Positions 15,754-16,057 of a stretch of DNA of 16,057 nt are shown in pieces (the stretch's first letter is position 1; each line of letters opens with the position of its first letter). The translations under genes and the position numbers were made by a program. Under the pieces are notes generated by a model that was not told where the DNA came from, searched no databases, and saw nothing but the letters and a program-made list of their open reading frames with translations. Source of the stretch: Asterionellopsis glacialis. Its lineage: Eukaryota; Bacillariophyta; Plagiogrammaphyceae; Rhaphoneidales; Asterionellopsidaceae. The DNA is taken from NCBI GenBank assembly GCA_014885115.2, contig WKLE02001923.1:1-16057 (forward strand), in the 5' to 3' direction.

Positions 15754-15772
15754 GGTACGTACGTACCAGGTA
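15754..15772. repeat. 14-bp perfect palindrome joined to a motif copy
   Basis: GGTACGTACGTACC (15754-15767) is its own reverse complement. It overlaps GTACCAGGTA (15763-15772) and is preceded by another GGTACC, giving a chain of GTAC words. Confidence 0.7.
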
Positions 15773-16057
15773 GAGAGGGTCAGGCGTCACACACGATCCC
15801 GTCTTTTTGCATATCAAATAAATTCCCGTGTGCACGGTTCCATTAGGTGGCACCACAACCAGGTGCAGCTCCTTTCAGACAAGTATTGAATGAATGATAC
15901 ACGCATCATCAGAATTCGAATGTTCTCTGATTTCATATTATCGATTTTTATGATATTTTTAATAGTGTAGTATTATGGATATATTTCGTCGTTTAAAAAA
16001 GGCGATAAATAATTATTACAGCATATTAGGTCCCGGTTCAGACGCATCTTTATATTA

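Larger units (their letters stand above)
15358..16057. other. Downstream noncoding region, A/T-rich, with two motif sites
   Basis: These 700 bp follow the helicase-associated-domain gene. No convincing gene start, RNA gene or terminal repeat was seen up to the window end. Two sites of the dispersed palindromic motif lie at 15682-15690 and 15754-15772. Confidence 0.5.

Noticed and set aside
15557..15856. 99-codon minus-strand frame near the right end
   Set aside because: Begins with GTG, crosses motif copies and has no recognisable domain.

Overview
The window looks like nuclear DNA of a diatom or a closely related stramenopile alga. This is inferred from four things. Two proteins start with a hydrophobic signal followed by a Phe-led plastid transit region (clearest in the first gene, ...SAVA|FAP). 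The two introns I can place are short GT-AG introns of about 120 nt. One gene encodes a stand-alone tandem helicase-associated-domain protein, a family I recall as expanded in diatoms. Standard eukaryotic housekeeping genes (PRC2 EED, NECAP, 40S uS12) are interleaved on both strands with no operon logic.

Layout: (1) 1-882, minus, 3'-truncated: plastid LPA1/REP27-type protein. (2) 1514-2739, plus, two exons: coiled-coil PUB-domain protein, a probable p97/CDC48 adaptor. (3) 3402-4955, plus: EED/ESC WD40 subunit of Polycomb repressive complex 2. (4) 5347-6422, minus, two exons: NECAP endocytic accessory protein. (5) 8030-9568, minus: GT14 core-2/I-branching-type glycosyltransferase, with a possibly incomplete 5' end. 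(6) 10615-11364, plus: plastid-targeted DUF3727-like protein with an acidic insert. (7) 11934-12365, minus: ribosomal protein S23/uS12. (8) 14245-15357, plus: protein with two helicase-associated domains. Genes 1/2, 5/6 and 7/8 are divergent pairs and probably share promoter regions; genes 3/4 and 6/7 are convergent.

The genes do not form a pathway: they serve photosystem assembly, protein quality control, chromatin silencing, endocytosis, glycosylation, plastid function, translation and probable nucleic-acid binding. The most unusual signal is in the noncoding DNA. A palindromic motif, TACCTGGTA / TACCAGGTA, occurs at least 12 times in the right-hand 9 kb. Every copy found lies outside the called genes, and the copies are often nested in larger perfect inverted repeats. 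The densest cluster lies between the divergent genes 5 and 6 (about 9.8-10.3 kb). Other structured noncoding spots are a tRNA-like B-box relic near 2.88 kb and an 11-bp-arm inverted repeat near 14.0 kb.
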